NCBI GenBank assembly: GCA_017557535.1
Contig: JAFYYM010000007.1
Coordinates: forward strand, 1-64,000
Source: Bacteroidales bacterium
GTDB lineage: Bacteria > Bacteroidota > Bacteroidia > Bacteroidales > UBA932
Direction of reading: 5' to 3'
Length of the DNA: 64,000 bases
Part shown: positions 16,253 to 23,477 of the stretch, in pieces
Position numbering within the stretch: the first letter of the stretch is position 1
Layout: every line of letters begins with the position of its first letter
Position numbers and translations under genes: made by a program
Notes under the pieces: generated by a model
What the model was told of the DNA's origin: nothing
The model's database searches: none
Seen by the model: only the letters and a program-made list of their open reading frames with translations

Positions 16253-18053
16253 AAAGTTCCAACCATCTAGTCTCAAAGGAGTCCAGCATCTCAGACACTT
16301 CGGAGAAACGAGTACTTGCCGCTTGCAACTCGGCCACATCGGTGAGGCCGCCGCTAAGCTTTGCCTCCAATTCGGCCTTCTCGGCTGTCAGAGCCTCAAT
16401 ATCTTTTTCCAACTTTTCCAATTCCCTCTGCTCCTTATAGGTCAACTTTCGGGCGCCTGAGGAAGTAGAGCTGTCTGATGGAGTGCCGCCAATGCGGCCA
16501 TTCTCCCTGGCAGGGCGCGATGCCAAGGAAGTCCTGGACGCGCTACCTACAGACTTTGAGCGCAGGCGCTCGGATTCCCGGTACTGGCTGTAACTCCCGA
16601 CAAAGTCCTTGATCGTCCCATCATTTTGGAATATGAGAATATGATCCACCAGACGATCAAGGAAATGCCTGTCATGCGACACGATGATCAATGTTCCCTT
16701 ATAGTCCTTAAGATATTCCTCCAGCACATTAAGAGTAACGATGTCAAGGTCGTTAGTCGGCTCGTCCATGACCAGAAGATTGGGCTGCCGCATCAAGATG
16801 GTAAGAAGGTAGAGACGGCGTTTCTCACCCCCTGACAACTTGCGGATCTTGTTGTTCAGCATATCATGAGGGAACATGAAGCGTCCCAATAGATGAGTGT
16901 CATTAACGGTTTCCAAAACAGTTTGTTCCTCATCAAACGACATTCCCTCTTGACGATAATATCCAATATTCAGGGACTCACCCCTGGAGAGAGTTCCGGT
17001 GACATGGAACGGGAATCCCGCCCCAACATTTCCCGTCAGGAGATTAATGAAAGTGGTCTTGCCGGTGCCATTGCCTCCTACGATCCCAACCCTCTCATAC
17101 CTTTGGAAATTGTAGGTGAAATCCTTCAACAATGCCTTGCCTTCCAGACTGATTCCAAGATTCTCGCAGTTAATGATTTTCGTGCCCAGTCTTGTGGCTT
17201 GCCCCATCTCGTCGAGATTCAACTGATTTGTCTTGTAAACCTGGCCAGCCCTGTCCCGGAGCTCATAGAAAGCGTTCTTCCGGGATTTGGATTTACCGGT
17301 ACGGGCACATGGGCTCGCATGCATCCACTCCAACTCGCGACGAAGGATATTCCTGACCCTGTCGGTCTCGGCGTTGTAGTTGTCTATCCTCTCCTGACGC
17401 TTCTCCAGATAGTTCTCATAGTCCCCTTTATAGATGAAGACCTGTCCCCTGTCGAGCTCCATGACAATGTTGGCCACACTGTCCAGGAAATACCTGTCAT
17501 GGGTAACCATCAAGAGCGTGCACCTGGCATGGGAAAGATAGTTCTCGAGAAACTCAATGGCGTCGATGTCGAGATGGTTTGTAGGCTCATCCATGATGTA
17601 GAAGTCGGCCTCACTCGCCAGCATGACAATGATAGCGACTCTCTTGACCTCGCCTCCGGACAGATCACTCATCTTCCTTTGGGAATCCACCATGCCGAAG
17701 GATGAGAGCAACTGCCTGATACGCTGCTCATAATCCGCCACGTGCTCAGGATCAAGATGTTCCATCCATTTGGAGCTGTCCATAAGGATCTGTTCCCAAA
17801 CTGTGGCTTCCAGATTGTATTCATATTCCTGCTCGAGGAAAGCGATGCGTATGTCTTTCAGAAACAAGACTCGTCCGCCTGAATCGGAGCTGTCCTTACC
17901 GGCGAGAATCCGGAGCAGGCTCGTTTTTCCCGTACCATTAGGGGCGATCAGAGCGATCTTGTCACCCTCATTGACGTTGAAACCTATATGCTCAAAAAGG
18001 ATCTTCGGGCCATAGGACTTAGAGATGTTTTCTATTTGGAGATAGCTGGGCAT
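16245..18053 (-). CDS. ABC-F family ATPase, Uup-like
   Basis: Soluble protein with two ABC ATPase domains and no membrane part, expected to act on ribosomes or DNA as ABC-F proteins do. Walker A motifs are APNGTGKTSLL near residue 38 and GGNGTGKTTFI near residue 330; signature motifs LSGGEVKR and LSGGEKRR and Walker B MDEPTNHLD and MDEPTNDLD are complete. A linker with charged residues separates the domains, and the last 70 residues (KLTYKEQRELEKLEKDIEA) form the coiled-coil domain seen in Uup. At 602 residues it is of normal length. It lies 3 bases downstream of the DUF1232 gene on the same strand. Confidence 0.92.
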   Translation of the reverse strand: MPSYLQIENISKSYGPKILFEHIGFNVNEGDKIALIAPNGTGKTSLLRILAGKDSSDSGGRVLFLKDIRIAFLEQEYEYNLEATVWEQILMDSSKWMEHLDPEHVADYEQRIRQLLSSFGMVDSQRKMSDLSGGEVKRVAIIVMLASEADFYIMDEPTNHLDIDAIEFLENYLSHARCTLLMVTHDRYFLDSVANIVMELDRGQVFIYKGDYENYLEKRQERIDNYNAETDRVRNILRRELEWMHASPCARTGKSKSRKNAFYELRDRAGQVYKTNQLNLDEMGQATRLGTKIINCENLGISLEGKALLKDFTYNFQRYERVGIVGGNGTGKTTFINLLTGNVGAGFPFHVTGTLSRGESLNIGYYRQEGMSFDEEQTVLETVNDTHLLGRFMFPHDMLNNKIRKLSGGEKRRLYLLTILMRQPNLLVMDEPTNDLDIVTLNVLEEYLKDYKGTLIIVSHDRHFLDRLVDHILIFQNDGTIKDFVGSYSQYRESERLRSKSVGSASRTSLASRPARENGRIGGTPSDSSTSSGARKLTYKEQRELEKLEKDIEALTAEKAELEAKLSGGLTDVAELQAASTRFSEVSEMLDSFETRWLELSI

Positions 18054-18056
18054 CCG

Positions 18057-18437
18057 CTAAAGTCCCTCCAAGTCGGAGTTGTCATAATCATTGAACCATT
18101 CCCCCAACTTCTCGCGGGCCATAATCTTGACCTCTGGAGTGATATTCTTCGCTACGGAGTATAGAGCCCACATCAAAGCCGCGAGATCGTCTGTGTACCC
18201 CACAACAGGCAGTAGGTCTGGAATCAGATCCGTCGGGAGGATAAGATAACCCAACGCGCCAAGGATCTTGGTCCTGTCCGCCCTGGGTGTGGCGGGATTG
18301 CGGAGCACGTAATAAAGCAGCAGGGCCGCATAGACGACCTTTATCCCAGCCTTGCGGGCCAACTTCTTGAGCTTTCCCCAGAACTGGTCATCCGAGAAAT
18401 ACTTCCGGTACTTTTCGTAGTTATCCAAAACTTGCAT
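18057..18437 (-). CDS. DUF1232 (YkvA) family small membrane protein
   Basis: Protein of unknown function, 126 residues, with the DUF1232 core VVYAALLLYYVLRNP, ALGYLILPTDLIPDLLPVVGYTDD and a following helix. Two hydrophobic stretches suggest membrane association. A longer frame begins upstream at 18464, but a -7-like element (TATATTTA, one mismatch) lies between that start and the ATG at 18437, so I chose 18437. It precedes the ABC-F gene by three bases and is divergent from the glpT-type gene. Confidence 0.82.
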   Translation of the reverse strand: MQVLDNYEKYRKYFSDDQFWGKLKKLARKAGIKVVYAALLLYYVLRNPATPRADRTKILGALGYLILPTDLIPDLLPVVGYTDDLAALMWALYSVAKNITPEVKIMAREKLGEWFNDYDNSDLEGL

Positions 18438-18487
18438 AGCGAGCGTAAATATACTAAAAATCATCCATAATGATTATATTCGCGTAT

Positions 18488-19870
18488 ATGAGATCTTTTC
18501 TTGCACCCCCTCCCCACAAGGAGATAATGACCGGCCCGGAGGTCGACTCGATCTACAAGAAAAAGCGCTTGCAGGTCTTTTTAGGCATATTCATCGGCTA
18601 CGCCGGGTTCTATATTGTCAGGAAGAATTTCTCGATGGCCATTCCTGGGCTTGAGGCCCTCGGTTTCACCACCCAGGAACTCGCCATTGTCCTGTCAATG
18701 AACGCCATAGCCTACGGATTCTCCAAGTTTTTGATGGCGAGCGTCTCCGACAGGAGCGACGCCCGTAAATTCCTGCCCCTGGGACTTATTATGGCCGCTC
18801 TGTCAATGGCGTTCATGATCGTCCCTGTACAATGGTTGGGAATAGAGCGCAAAGGCTGGGCTATCGCCCTCATGTCCGTGTTGAATTTCCTCGTCGGATG
18901 GTTCAACGGTATGGGATGGCCTCCATGCGGAAGGGTTATGACACATTGGTTCTCAATCAAGGAGAGGGGCACTTGGATGTCCGTGTGGAACTGCGCCCAC
19001 AATGTGGGAGGCGCTCTTGTGGGTCCTATGGCCACCTACGGAGCCGTGTGGTTCGGTTCGTGGTTCTACGGCGCCCATTCCGATCACTATTTCCTCATCG
19101 GTTCTTTCGTATTTCCCGCCGCCGTGGCGATTCTTATAGCTATAGTCGCCTACTGCCTCATCAGGGATACGCCTCAGTCTTTGGGACTCCCCTCGATTGA
19201 GAAGTGGTCCGGCCACGCCGCCCGTCACTACACCGAGAAAAGCGAGAGCGTGATCTCTGTCAAGGAAATATTCCAGACAGTCCTTTCGAACAAGCTCCTA
19301 TGGTACATAGCCTTCGCCAACGCCTTCGTCTACATGGTGCGTTATGGCTGCTTGGATTGGGCTCCGAAGATATTGACAGACAAGGGAATAGATATCACCA
19401 GCACGGGTTGGGCGTACTTCGCCTACGAGTTCGCCGCCATCCCGGGAACCCTGTTTTGCGGATGGTTGAGCGACAAGGTTTTCGGCGGCCGTAGAGCCCT
19501 GCCGACCATGCTTTTCATGGCGTTAGTCGCTGTGGCGATATTCATCTATTGGAAAAACCTCGATAACCTGACTGTCATCATCGCTTGCCTCATCGCCATC
19601 GGGTTCTTCATCTACGGTCCCGTGATGCTGATAGGTGTGCAAGCCCTTGACCTCGCACCCAAGAACGCCGCGGGAACCGCAGCCGGGCTGACAGGATTCC
19701 TCGGATATGTGCTTGGTACTGCCGTTCTCGCCAATATCCTAGTGGGATTCGTGATGAGAAGTGGTGGACTTGACACTGTGTTCATCATGTTCATCGCAGC
19801 CTGCGCGATCTCAATCCTTCTTATGGGACTCACCTACAAGGCGGAGCAGTACCTTTCCAATAAAAGCTAG
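18488..19870 (+). CDS. Organophosphate:phosphate antiporter, GlpT-like
   Basis: Inner-membrane MFS transporter of the OPA family that exchanges glycerol-3-phosphate or hexose phosphate for inorganic phosphate. The 460-residue protein shows the family signatures KKRLQVFLGIFIGYAGFYIVRKNFS at the N-terminus, NGMGWPPCGRVMTHWFS in the fifth helix region, and RDTPQSLGLPSIEKW after helix 6. About 12 transmembrane segments are visible. GlpT and UhpT cannot be separated from sequence reading alone, so I leave the symbol empty. The ATG at 18488 is preferred because the upstream in-frame start falls before a -7-like element (TATATTCG). Confidence 0.88.
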   Translation: MRSFLAPPPHKEIMTGPEVDSIYKKKRLQVFLGIFIGYAGFYIVRKNFSMAIPGLEALGFTTQELAIVLSMNAIAYGFSKFLMASVSDRSDARKFLPLGLIMAALSMAFMIVPVQWLGIERKGWAIALMSVLNFLVGWFNGMGWPPCGRVMTHWFSIKERGTWMSVWNCAHNVGGALVGPMATYGAVWFGSWFYGAHSDHYFLIGSFVFPAAVAILIAIVAYCLIRDTPQSLGLPSIEKWSGHAARHYTEKSESVISVKEIFQTVLSNKLLWYIAFANAFVYMVRYGCLDWAPKILTDKGIDITSTGWAYFAYEFAAIPGTLFCGWLSDKVFGGRRALPTMLFMALVAVAIFIYWKNLDNLTVIIACLIAIGFFIYGPVMLIGVQALDLAPKNAAGTAAGLTGFLGYVLGTAVLANILVGFVMRSGGLDTVFIMFIAACAISILLMGLTYKAEQYLSNKS

Positions 19871-19894
19871 GTCCTTCGCTTAGCTCAGAGTGAC
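19869..19894 (-). repeat. Dispersed repeat family A, copy 3
   Basis: Minus-strand copy reading GTCACTCTGAGC then GCGAAGGACCT. It begins at the stop codon of the glpT-type gene and lies ahead of the grpE promoter. Confidence 0.6.
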
Positions 19895-19915
19895 AATATG
19901 ACAATCTGTCAGCGA

Positions 19916-19946
19916 TTCGCTGTTGGCAGATAATTTGATATCTTTG
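19916..19946 (+). promoter_or_regulatory. grpE-dnaJ promoter
   Basis: TTCG (19916-19919), 19 bases, then TATCTTTG (19939-19946). The -7 element is a full match to TAnnTTTG and the -33 element differs by one base. No CIRCE-type inverted repeat is seen between it and grpE. Confidence 0.65.
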
Positions 19947-19963
19947 CAGTCGTTATAAGGATA

Positions 19964-20539
19964 ATGGATATGAGCAAGAAGAAAACAAACGAGATAAATA
20001 AGGACAAGACTGATGTCAAGCCCGAGGAGAAAGTTGAGACTAAGGTTGAGAAGGAAGTCGCTCAGGAAGAGGACATTCTGGCGAGCTTGAAGAAAGAGAA
20101 CGAAGAGCTCAAGGCCAGTGTCGCCAAGGAGAAAGACGACTATATCCGCCTCATGGCTGACTTCGAGAACTTCCGCAGGCACTCAGCCGAAGCCAAACTC
20201 GAACTTGTAGGCACCGCTTCAGCTGACATCATCAAAGGTCTCCTGCCTGTCCTGGACGACTTTGAGAGGGCTTTGAAAATGCTCAATGAGGCGGAGGACA
20301 AAGTCGCTATCGAGGGCACTGAGTTGATATATAACAAGCTGATGTCCTTTCTGAAGACCAAGGGACTTGAGGTTATCAAGGCCAAAGACGAGAAGTTCGA
20401 CACAGACTTCCATGAGGCTGTAGCCCAGATGCCCGTCGCCGAGGAGGACAAAAAGGGACTGGTGTTCGATGTCGTTCAGACTGGCTACACCCTGTCCGGA
20501 AAAGTCATCCGCTACGCCAAGGTCGTGGTCGGCATATAG
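19964..20539 (+). CDS. grpE: Nucleotide exchange factor GrpE
   Basis: Cochaperone that releases ADP from DnaK. The 191-residue protein has a charged Lys/Glu-rich N-terminal region to about residue 45, a long coiled coil with ELKASVAKEKDDYIRLMADFEN, and the C-terminal beta domain containing FDTDFHEAVAQM and VVQTGYTLSGKVIRYAKVVV, which are GrpE signatures. ATGs at 19964 and 19970 are both possible. dnaJ follows after 14 bases, making a grpE-dnaJ operon. Confidence 0.95.
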   Translation: MDMSKKKTNEINKDKTDVKPEEKVETKVEKEVAQEEDILASLKKENEELKASVAKEKDDYIRLMADFENFRRHSAEAKLELVGTASADIIKGLLPVLDDFERALKMLNEAEDKVAIEGTELIYNKLMSFLKTKGLEVIKAKDEKFDTDFHEAVAQMPVAEEDKKGLVFDVVQTGYTLSGKVIRYAKVVVGI

Positions 20540-20553
20540 GAGATTGAGAGGAT

Positions 20554-21744
20554 ATGGCTGAGAAAAGAGATTACTACGAGGTTCTCGGGATTGGTAAAAA
20601 CGCCACTACCGACGAGATAAAGCTGGCCTACAGGAAGGCTGCCATGAAATGGCATCCTGACCGCTGGGTTGAGGGGACAGATGCCGAGAAGAAGACCGCC
20701 GAGGAGAAATTCAAGGAGGCTTCCGAGGCATATTCAGTGCTCAGCGATCCCGATAAGAAGGCCAGGTACGACCAATTCGGTTTCGCCGGAGTCGATGGCC
20801 AGGCCGGTCCTGATTTCAGTGGAGGTTTCGGGAACCTTGAAGACATCTTGAGAGATCTGTTCGGAGGTGGCTTCGGAGGCTTCGGAGGCGGGTTCGGTGG
20901 ATTCAGCGGATTTGGAGGTAGCGGTTCGTCAAGAACCCAGACCCGTGTTTATAAGGGCAGAGACATCCGGACCAGAGTCAGGTTGACCCTTGAGGAGATT
21001 GCGAAGGGGGTCGAGAAAGAGATCACCATAGAGCGTAACAGGCCCTGCCCCGACTGCGACGGACGCGGTACCAAGAACCAGTCCGACATAAAGACCTGCC
21101 CTACTTGCAAAGGCTCGGGCCAGGTTCAGCATGTGACAAGCACCCTTTTCGGAAGGACTATGACATATTCCACATGCCCCCAGTGTGGAGGTGAGGGGAA
21201 GATTGTAACCAATCCCTGCCGCACCTGTGGTGGAACCGGTCTCGTCCGTAGGAAGGAGACTGTCAAAGTCAAGATTCCAGCTGGTGTAGAGGACGGAATG
21301 CAGCTCACGATACGCGGTGAGGGACATGCGGCTCCCCACAACGGAGTCAACGGTGACCTTTTGGTCATAATCGAGGAAGTAGCCCACTCCAATCTGAAGC
21401 GTGAAGGCAACAATCTCTTTTACTCAACCATGATCTCTGTCACCGACGCCATCCTGGGCACTGAGATCGCTGTCCCCTGCCTCGATGGAGCGTACAAGGT
21501 TAAAGTCGATCCCGGGACGCAGTCCGGGTCCGTGGTGAGGCTCCGTGGCAAGGGCCTTCCGGCCGTAAGCGGATATGGAAGCGGCACAGGAGACATGTAT
21601 GTCAAAATACTCGTGTGGATACCGAAGAGACTGTCAAGCGATGAGAAGGCCGCTATCCAGAATATGAGGGCCAGCAGGTCGTTCACACCTGATCCATCCA
21701 GGGAGGATAAAGCGGTATTTGACAAGATCAAGGATATTTTTTAA
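20554..21744 (+). CDS. dnaJ: Chaperone DnaJ
   Basis: Hsp40 cochaperone that delivers substrates to DnaK and stimulates its ATPase. The 396-residue protein has a J domain with the HPD motif (KWHPDRW), a Gly/Phe-rich linker (GGGFGGFGGGFGGFSGFG), a zinc-binding region with four CxxCxGxG repeats (CPDCDGRG, CPTCKGSG, CPQCGGEG, CRTCGGTG), and two beta-barrel substrate-binding domains. The J domain carries a short insert (VEGTDAEKKT) common in Bacteroidota. Downstream it is followed by the rplS promoter. Confidence 0.96.
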   Translation: MAEKRDYYEVLGIGKNATTDEIKLAYRKAAMKWHPDRWVEGTDAEKKTAEEKFKEASEAYSVLSDPDKKARYDQFGFAGVDGQAGPDFSGGFGNLEDILRDLFGGGFGGFGGGFGGFSGFGGSGSSRTQTRVYKGRDIRTRVRLTLEEIAKGVEKEITIERNRPCPDCDGRGTKNQSDIKTCPTCKGSGQVQHVTSTLFGRTMTYSTCPQCGGEGKIVTNPCRTCGGTGLVRRKETVKVKIPAGVEDGMQLTIRGEGHAAPHNGVNGDLLVIIEEVAHSNLKREGNNLFYSTMISVTDAILGTEIAVPCLDGAYKVKVDPGTQSGSVVRLRGKGLPAVSGYGSGTGDMYVKILVWIPKRLSSDEKAAIQNMRASRSFTPDPSREDKAVFDKIKDIF

Positions 21745-21762
21745 ATATTAACGCGAAAAAGT

Positions 21763-21792
21763 TTTGCGATTGCGAAAATATTCGTACTTTTG
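21763..21792 (+). promoter_or_regulatory. rplS promoter
   Basis: TTTG (21763-21766), 18 bases, then TACTTTTG (21785-21792), a full match to TAnnTTTG. The spacing is one base shorter than optimal. Confidence 0.65.
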
Positions 21793-21797
21793 CAGTC

Positions 21798-21867
21798 CGA
21801 AATTTAGAGGCAACCTCTTACGGGTCGTTATCAGATGTGCGTAATGTTGCGATAAAAGTATTGAGAG
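21798..21867 (+). promoter_or_regulatory. rplS leader with possible hairpins
   Basis: The leader of about 70 bases holds a small perfect hairpin AGAGG-CAA-CCTCT (21807-21819) and a second weak stem TTATC / GATAA (near 21828-21855). Leader-based control by L19 is known in other phyla. Whether these stems regulate L19 here is inference. Confidence 0.35.
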
Positions 21868-22254
21868 ATGGATTTAATGAAAATTGTTGAGCAATCTTTC
21901 GCTAACGAGAAAGTTGCTACCTATCCTAAGTTCAAGGCCGGTGACACCATCACCGTCACTTATAGGATCAAGGAAGGAGACAAGGAAAGGCTCCAGAACT
22001 TCAGGGGCGTTGTCATCCAGGAAAGGGGTGCGACTCCCACCACTAGGACTTTCACTGTCCGCAAGGTTTCCGGTGGTATCGGTGTTGAGAGGATATTCCC
22101 CTTCCAGTCCCCGTTCATCGAGAATATCGAGCTGAACAAGGTCGGTAAGGTTCGCAGGGCGAGGATATTCTACCTCCGCAACCTGTCCGGTAAGAAAGCC
22201 AGGATTAAGGAGCGCAAATTCAACGTCGCCAAGAAAGAGGCCGACGCCGAATAG
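21868..22254 (+). CDS. rplS: 50S ribosomal protein L19
   Basis: Ribosomal protein at the subunit interface near the aminoacyl-tRNA site. The 128-residue protein contains [49 protein letters not shown] and [22 protein letters not shown], all L19 signatures. The C-terminal tail (KKEADAE) is slightly extended, as is usual in Bacteroidota. Two tRNA genes follow within 90 bases and may share its transcript. Confidence 0.97.
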   Translation: MDLMKIVEQSFANEKVATYPKFKAGDTITVTYRIKEGDKERLQNFRGVVIQERGATPTTRTFTVRKVSGGIGVERIFPFQSPFIENIELNKVGKVRRARIFYLRNLSGKKARIKERKFNVAKKEADAE

Positions 22255-22261
22255 GAAGATT

Positions 22262-22335
22262 GGTCCCCTAGCTCAACTGAATAGAGCATCTGACTACGGA
22301 TCAGAAGGTTACAGGTTTGAATCCTGTGGGGATCA
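22262..22335 (+). tRNA. tRNA-Arg(ACG)
   Basis: Cloverleaf of 74 bases: acceptor GGTCCCC pairs with GGGGATC with one G-U, D stem GCTC/GAGC, anticodon stem TCTGA/TCAGA with loop CTACGGA giving anticodon ACG, and T arm ACAGG/CCTGT. CCA is not encoded. Confidence 0.95.
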
Positions 22336-22342
22336 CTTTTTG

Positions 22343-22415
22343 GCGGAATTAGCTCAGTTGGTAGAGCATCAGCTTCCCAAGCTGAGGGTCGCGAGTTCGA
22401 ATCTCGTATTCCGCT
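22343..22415 (+). tRNA. tRNA-Gly(CCC)
   Basis: Cloverleaf of 73 bases: acceptor GCGGAAT/ATTCCGC, D stem GCTC/GAGC, anticodon stem TCAGC/GCTGA with loop TTCCCAA giving anticodon CCC, T arm GCGAG/CTCGT. Discriminator is T and CCA is not encoded. The last 19 bases are repeated twice downstream at 184-bp intervals. Confidence 0.95.
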
Positions 22416-22831
22416 CGGAAATTGAAAAGACAGTCCATCGGGCTGTCTTTTCGGTTTCAGGAATACGATGGCTCGAACGAGCGGCCCTATCGCTCCCCTG
22501 TCATAGGGGAGCTGGCCGAGCGACAGCGAGGTCTGAGGGGTCATGGAAGGCGCGAGATTGACCGAGGCGCAGCCTCGGGCTCGAATCTCGTATTCCGCTC
22601 GGAAATTGAAAAGACAGTCCATCGGGCTGTCTTTTCGGTTTCAGGAAGACGATGGCTCGAACGAGCGGCCCTATCGCTCCCCTGTCATAGGGGAGCTGGC
22701 CGAGCGACAGCGAGGTCTGAGGGGTCATGGAAGGCGCGAGAGTGACCGAGGCGCAGCCTCGGGCTCGAATCTCGTATTCCGCTCGGAAATTGAAAAGACA
22801 GTCCATCGGGCTGTCTTTTCGGTTTCAGGAA
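22397..22831 (+). repeat. 184-bp tandem repeat containing the tRNA-Gly 3' end
   Basis: Units at 22397-22580 and 22581-22764 differ at only about two positions, and a third unit is cut off at 22831. Each unit starts with the last 19 bases of tRNA-Gly (TCGAATCTCGTATTCCGCT), followed by the terminator hairpin, a GC-rich stretch with the palindrome CTCCCCT-GTCAT-AGGGGAG, and an AGCCTCGGGC end. No protein-coding gene is seen in the 518 bases between tRNA-Gly and the bactofilin gene; open frames there are artefacts of the repeat. Confidence 0.9.
22425..22451 (+). terminator. Terminator after tRNA-Gly (copied at 22609-22635 and 22793-22819)
   Basis: A 12-pair stem (AAAAGACAGTCC / GGGCTGTCTTTT, one G-U) with a 3-base loop, ending in a run of T. 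The same hairpin recurs in each unit of the tandem repeat, giving three consecutive terminators. Confidence 0.8.
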
Positions 22832-22879
22832 CACCCCAAGAATCTTTACTTTTGAAATTCCTATTAGATAATAAATAAA

Positions 22880-22910
22880 ACAAAACTGTTACTATCGGTA
22901 ACAGTTTTGT
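22880..22910. terminator. Terminator of the secA-bactofilin unit
   Basis: Perfect 13-pair stem (ACAAAACTGTTAC / GTAACAGTTTTGT) with a 5-base loop. On the minus strand it lies just after the bactofilin stop codon and is followed by a T-rich tract. Confidence 0.8.
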
Positions 22911-22933
22911 TAAGTACCCTATTCCGGCTAAAA

Positions 22934-23455
22934 CTAAGCCTCTGGAATCTCGATTCCTGAAGGCATGGAGAAAGGAGAAGGTGAGGCGTTACCCACCTTG
23001 AAAGTCTCATCCTCTTCCTCAGCGGGCTCAGGAATATCATACATGGCGGGACGCTCACCAGTTGTCAACTGAGTGAACTCGCTCTCACCTATCATCTTGC
23101 AATTGCCGTTGAAGGTGGCATCAAGATCCACCTGAAGCCTACGGATATGGAGGTCGCCAGTGACGACGCATGTATCCTTGAGGCAGAGAGTGTCCTTCAC
23201 GAAGAAATTACCGTCAATCTTGCCCCAGAAGTCGCAACTAGAGCAAACGATATCACCTTTGATGACCGCTTTCTCACCGACGACGACCTTAGCCTGGGAG
23301 ATAATCTTTCCCTCGAAGTTACCGTCTATCCTAATGTCATTGGGCGATGTGATCTCACCCTTGATGCTTGATCCGGCAGAAATCCTGCTGACGTCATTGA
23401 CCCCGACGGAATCACCGGACCTGTCATAATTCGATGCCATACTTTTACTTATCAT
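22934..23455 (-). CDS. Bactofilin (polymer-forming cytoskeletal protein)
   Basis: Cytoskeletal protein that polymerises into filaments through a right-handed beta-helix. The 173-residue protein has a polar N-terminal tail, a central beta-helix of repeated six-residue turns (ISAGSSIKGEITSPNDIRIDGNFEGKI and onward to about residue 130), and an acidic disordered C-terminal tail (EPAEEEDETFKVG). ATGs at 23455 and 23440 are both plausible. The gene starts 22 bases after the secA stop codon on the same strand, so it probably shares the secA transcript and ends at the hairpin 22880-22910. The partner membrane peptidase often found beside bactofilins is not present. Confidence 0.85.
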   Translation of the reverse strand: MISKSMASNYDRSGDSVGVNDVSRISAGSSIKGEITSPNDIRIDGNFEGKIISQAKVVVGEKAVIKGDIVCSSCDFWGKIDGNFFVKDTLCLKDTCVVTGDLHIRRLQVDLDATFNGNCKMIGESEFTQLTTGERPAMYDIPEPAEEEDETFKVGNASPSPFSMPSGIEIPEA

Positions 23456-23477
23456 TTAATAATTAATAATCAAGTTA

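Noticed and set aside
19861-19963. CIRCE operator upstream of grpE
   Set aside because: No TTAGCACTC-N9-GAGTGCTAA-like inverted repeat is present; the region holds a family A repeat and a plain promoter.
22397-22831. CRISPR array
   Set aside because: Units are 184 bp and nearly identical throughout, with no short repeat plus unique spacer pattern and no cas genes.
22340-22878. Several open reading frames across the tandem repeat, on both strands, sharing arginine-rich peptides
   Set aside because: They are translations of the 184-bp repeat and the tRNA; peptides repeat with the DNA unit, no ribosome-binding site or family match is seen, and terminator hairpins interrupt them.
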